Origin: Malania oleifera
Taxonomy: Eukaryota > Streptophyta > Magnoliopsida > Santalales > Ximeniaceae
Direction of reading: 5' to 3'
Length of the DNA stretch: 64,000 bases
Assembly (NCBI RefSeq): GCF_029873635.1
Contig: NC_080423.1
Location: 111,183,087-111,247,086 of the forward strand
Below the pieces are notes generated by a model. The model was given only the letters and a program-made list of their open reading frames with translations, was not told the DNA's origin and ran no database searches. Position 1 is the first letter of the stretch. Every line of letters begins with the position of its first letter. A program made the translations under genes and the position numbers. Below are positions 63,081 through 64,000 of this stretch, in pieces.

Positions 63081-64000
63081 TATATATACCCAAAATCCTT
63101 AAATTTCTTAATTTAATTAATTTTCTTAGTAATAATATATTTTTTTTATTTTTTATTTTTTTTTACGTTGTTACATTCTCCCATCCTTAAAAGAATTTCG
63201 TCCTCGAAATTCGCTAATAAATTACAGAACAACAAATCAGTTTAACATTTAAATCCTCAATTGAAACATTAACCAACTAGCTTATCCCCAAATCAACCTA
63301 ACCCTCAAGTTTTAATTCTGAGTTCCAGTCTCTCTGCACAGAAACATCACCGTCAACGAATTTACCATAGTTTTCTAAAACTGGCCGGATTCAGAAACTC
63401 ATAGAAGTCCATCAAGGGATTTCTGCCTCTAAGCTACGAAACAAAACTCAAAATCTCCTATCAATAACCTAATCTACCAATTCCTATCCTTATCCTTATT
63501 CGTACCTATACTCTGATATTAATCAATCCTAAAGCCTGCAGAATCTATAACCTAATGCTCTAATACCACAATGTGACGCCCTGAAACCCGCCAAGTAGGG
63601 CCCGGGTGCCACGTGTTCTAATCACCTGTATCTGATACCATAATTAATATGCACGCAGCGGAACATAAATAAATAACCTCAAATAAATACCAGAGTTCTA
63701 TATAACAACCCAAAAATGAATACTACAACATCCAAATATCTATCTCCACAACTAGTATTTAAAACATAATACCGTACAAATATATATATACACCAGTATC
63801 TCACAATACCCCAAAAAGAAACCACCAAAAATAATCCTAGCCTAGGCCTTCAAACCTGATCTCTAGAAGAACCTGAAAAATTGTTAATCCACTAGTGTGA
63901 GACACTTCTCAGTAAGGGTGGAATAAATTATAACAGTGTGTGACAACTGAGTTTTAATATTTATATATCAAAATAAACTGCTTCTCACATAATATCAATA

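Larger units (their letters stand above)
57721..64000 (-). mobile_element. Large LTR element with tiny interior (LARD-like), runs off the window
   Basis: Left LTR 57721-60512 plus 63086-63175 (about 2.88 kb once the nested insertion is removed). The right LTR starts at 63572 and continues beyond 64000. Both begin TGTGACGCCCTGAAACCCGC on the + strand. Directly left of the right LTR is GCTCTAATACCACA (63557-63570), the reverse of a tRNA-Met-type primer site. Directly right of the left LTR is TTCTCCCATCCTTAAAAG (63176-63193), the reverse of a polypurine tract preceded by a few codons typical of a gypsy pol end. The interior is thus only about 396 bp. Sampled LTR divergence is near 8% over the first 90 bp, so the element is not young. 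Confidence 0.8.

Overview
This 64 kb window is nuclear DNA from a flowering plant: AT-rich, intron-containing, gene-poor and packed with plant-type transposable elements (Au SINEs, RTE and L1 LINEs, Ty3/gypsy elements, TRIM-like mini-retrotransposons, hAT-like elements). Introns of about 10 kb suggest a large, repeat-rich genome. I cannot name the species. No CRISPR, operon or prokaryotic feature is present and I recognised no tRNA or rRNA gene.

Two host genes are firmly supported, both on the + strand. The first (about 211-4882) is the 3' six exons of COX15, mitochondrial heme A synthase; its start codon and targeting-peptide exon lie upstream of the window. The second (CDS 25271-52299, 16 exons, 580 residues) is a complete BONZAI/copine gene, closest to BON3: an N-myristoylation/acylation start, two C2 domains and a copine vWA domain. 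It covers 27 kb because introns 2 and 4 (9.7 and 11.3 kb) are filled with mobile DNA.

Layout. 1-4.9 kb: COX15, with an Au SINE in one intron. 4.9-7.5 kb: AT-rich spacer. 7.5-7.77 kb: a CpG-rich island of unknown role. 8.2-15.7 kb: a nest of elements: a short-LTR (TRIM-like) element with three LTRs holds a gag-only Ty3/gypsy element (8892-14877) with a 98-bp tandem array, and that element holds both an hAT-like element and a solo-LTR-like insertion. 15.7-24.9 kb: spacer with a putative solo LTR, a tandem micro-TRIM with 73-bp LTRs, and a truncated RTE LINE. 25.1-52.3 kb: the BON3 gene. Intron 2 holds a very young chromovirus (27972-32207) whose pol has been shortened in frame, and a 1.4-kb tandem duplication; one of its copies carries an hAT-like insertion and the other keeps the empty site. 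Intron 4 holds an L1 remnant, an RTE LINE with a nested Au SINE, and a stray exon of another gene. 52.3-64 kb: L1 remnants, an hAT-like element carrying a GC-rich foreign segment, a second copy of the 98-bp-array element in inverted orientation, and a large retrotransposon derivative (LTRs of about 2.9 kb, interior of about 0.4 kb) carrying a nested 2.6-kb solo LTR.

The two host genes are not known to act together: one serves respiratory-chain assembly in mitochondria, the other membrane-associated calcium signalling. The most unusual content is in the non-autonomous retrotransposons: several distinct routes to small, partly or wholly non-coding elements lie side by side, with enough intact boundaries and target duplications to order the insertions in time. 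Exon joins were read by eye from GT/AG sites, frame and family resemblance; no alignment was run.
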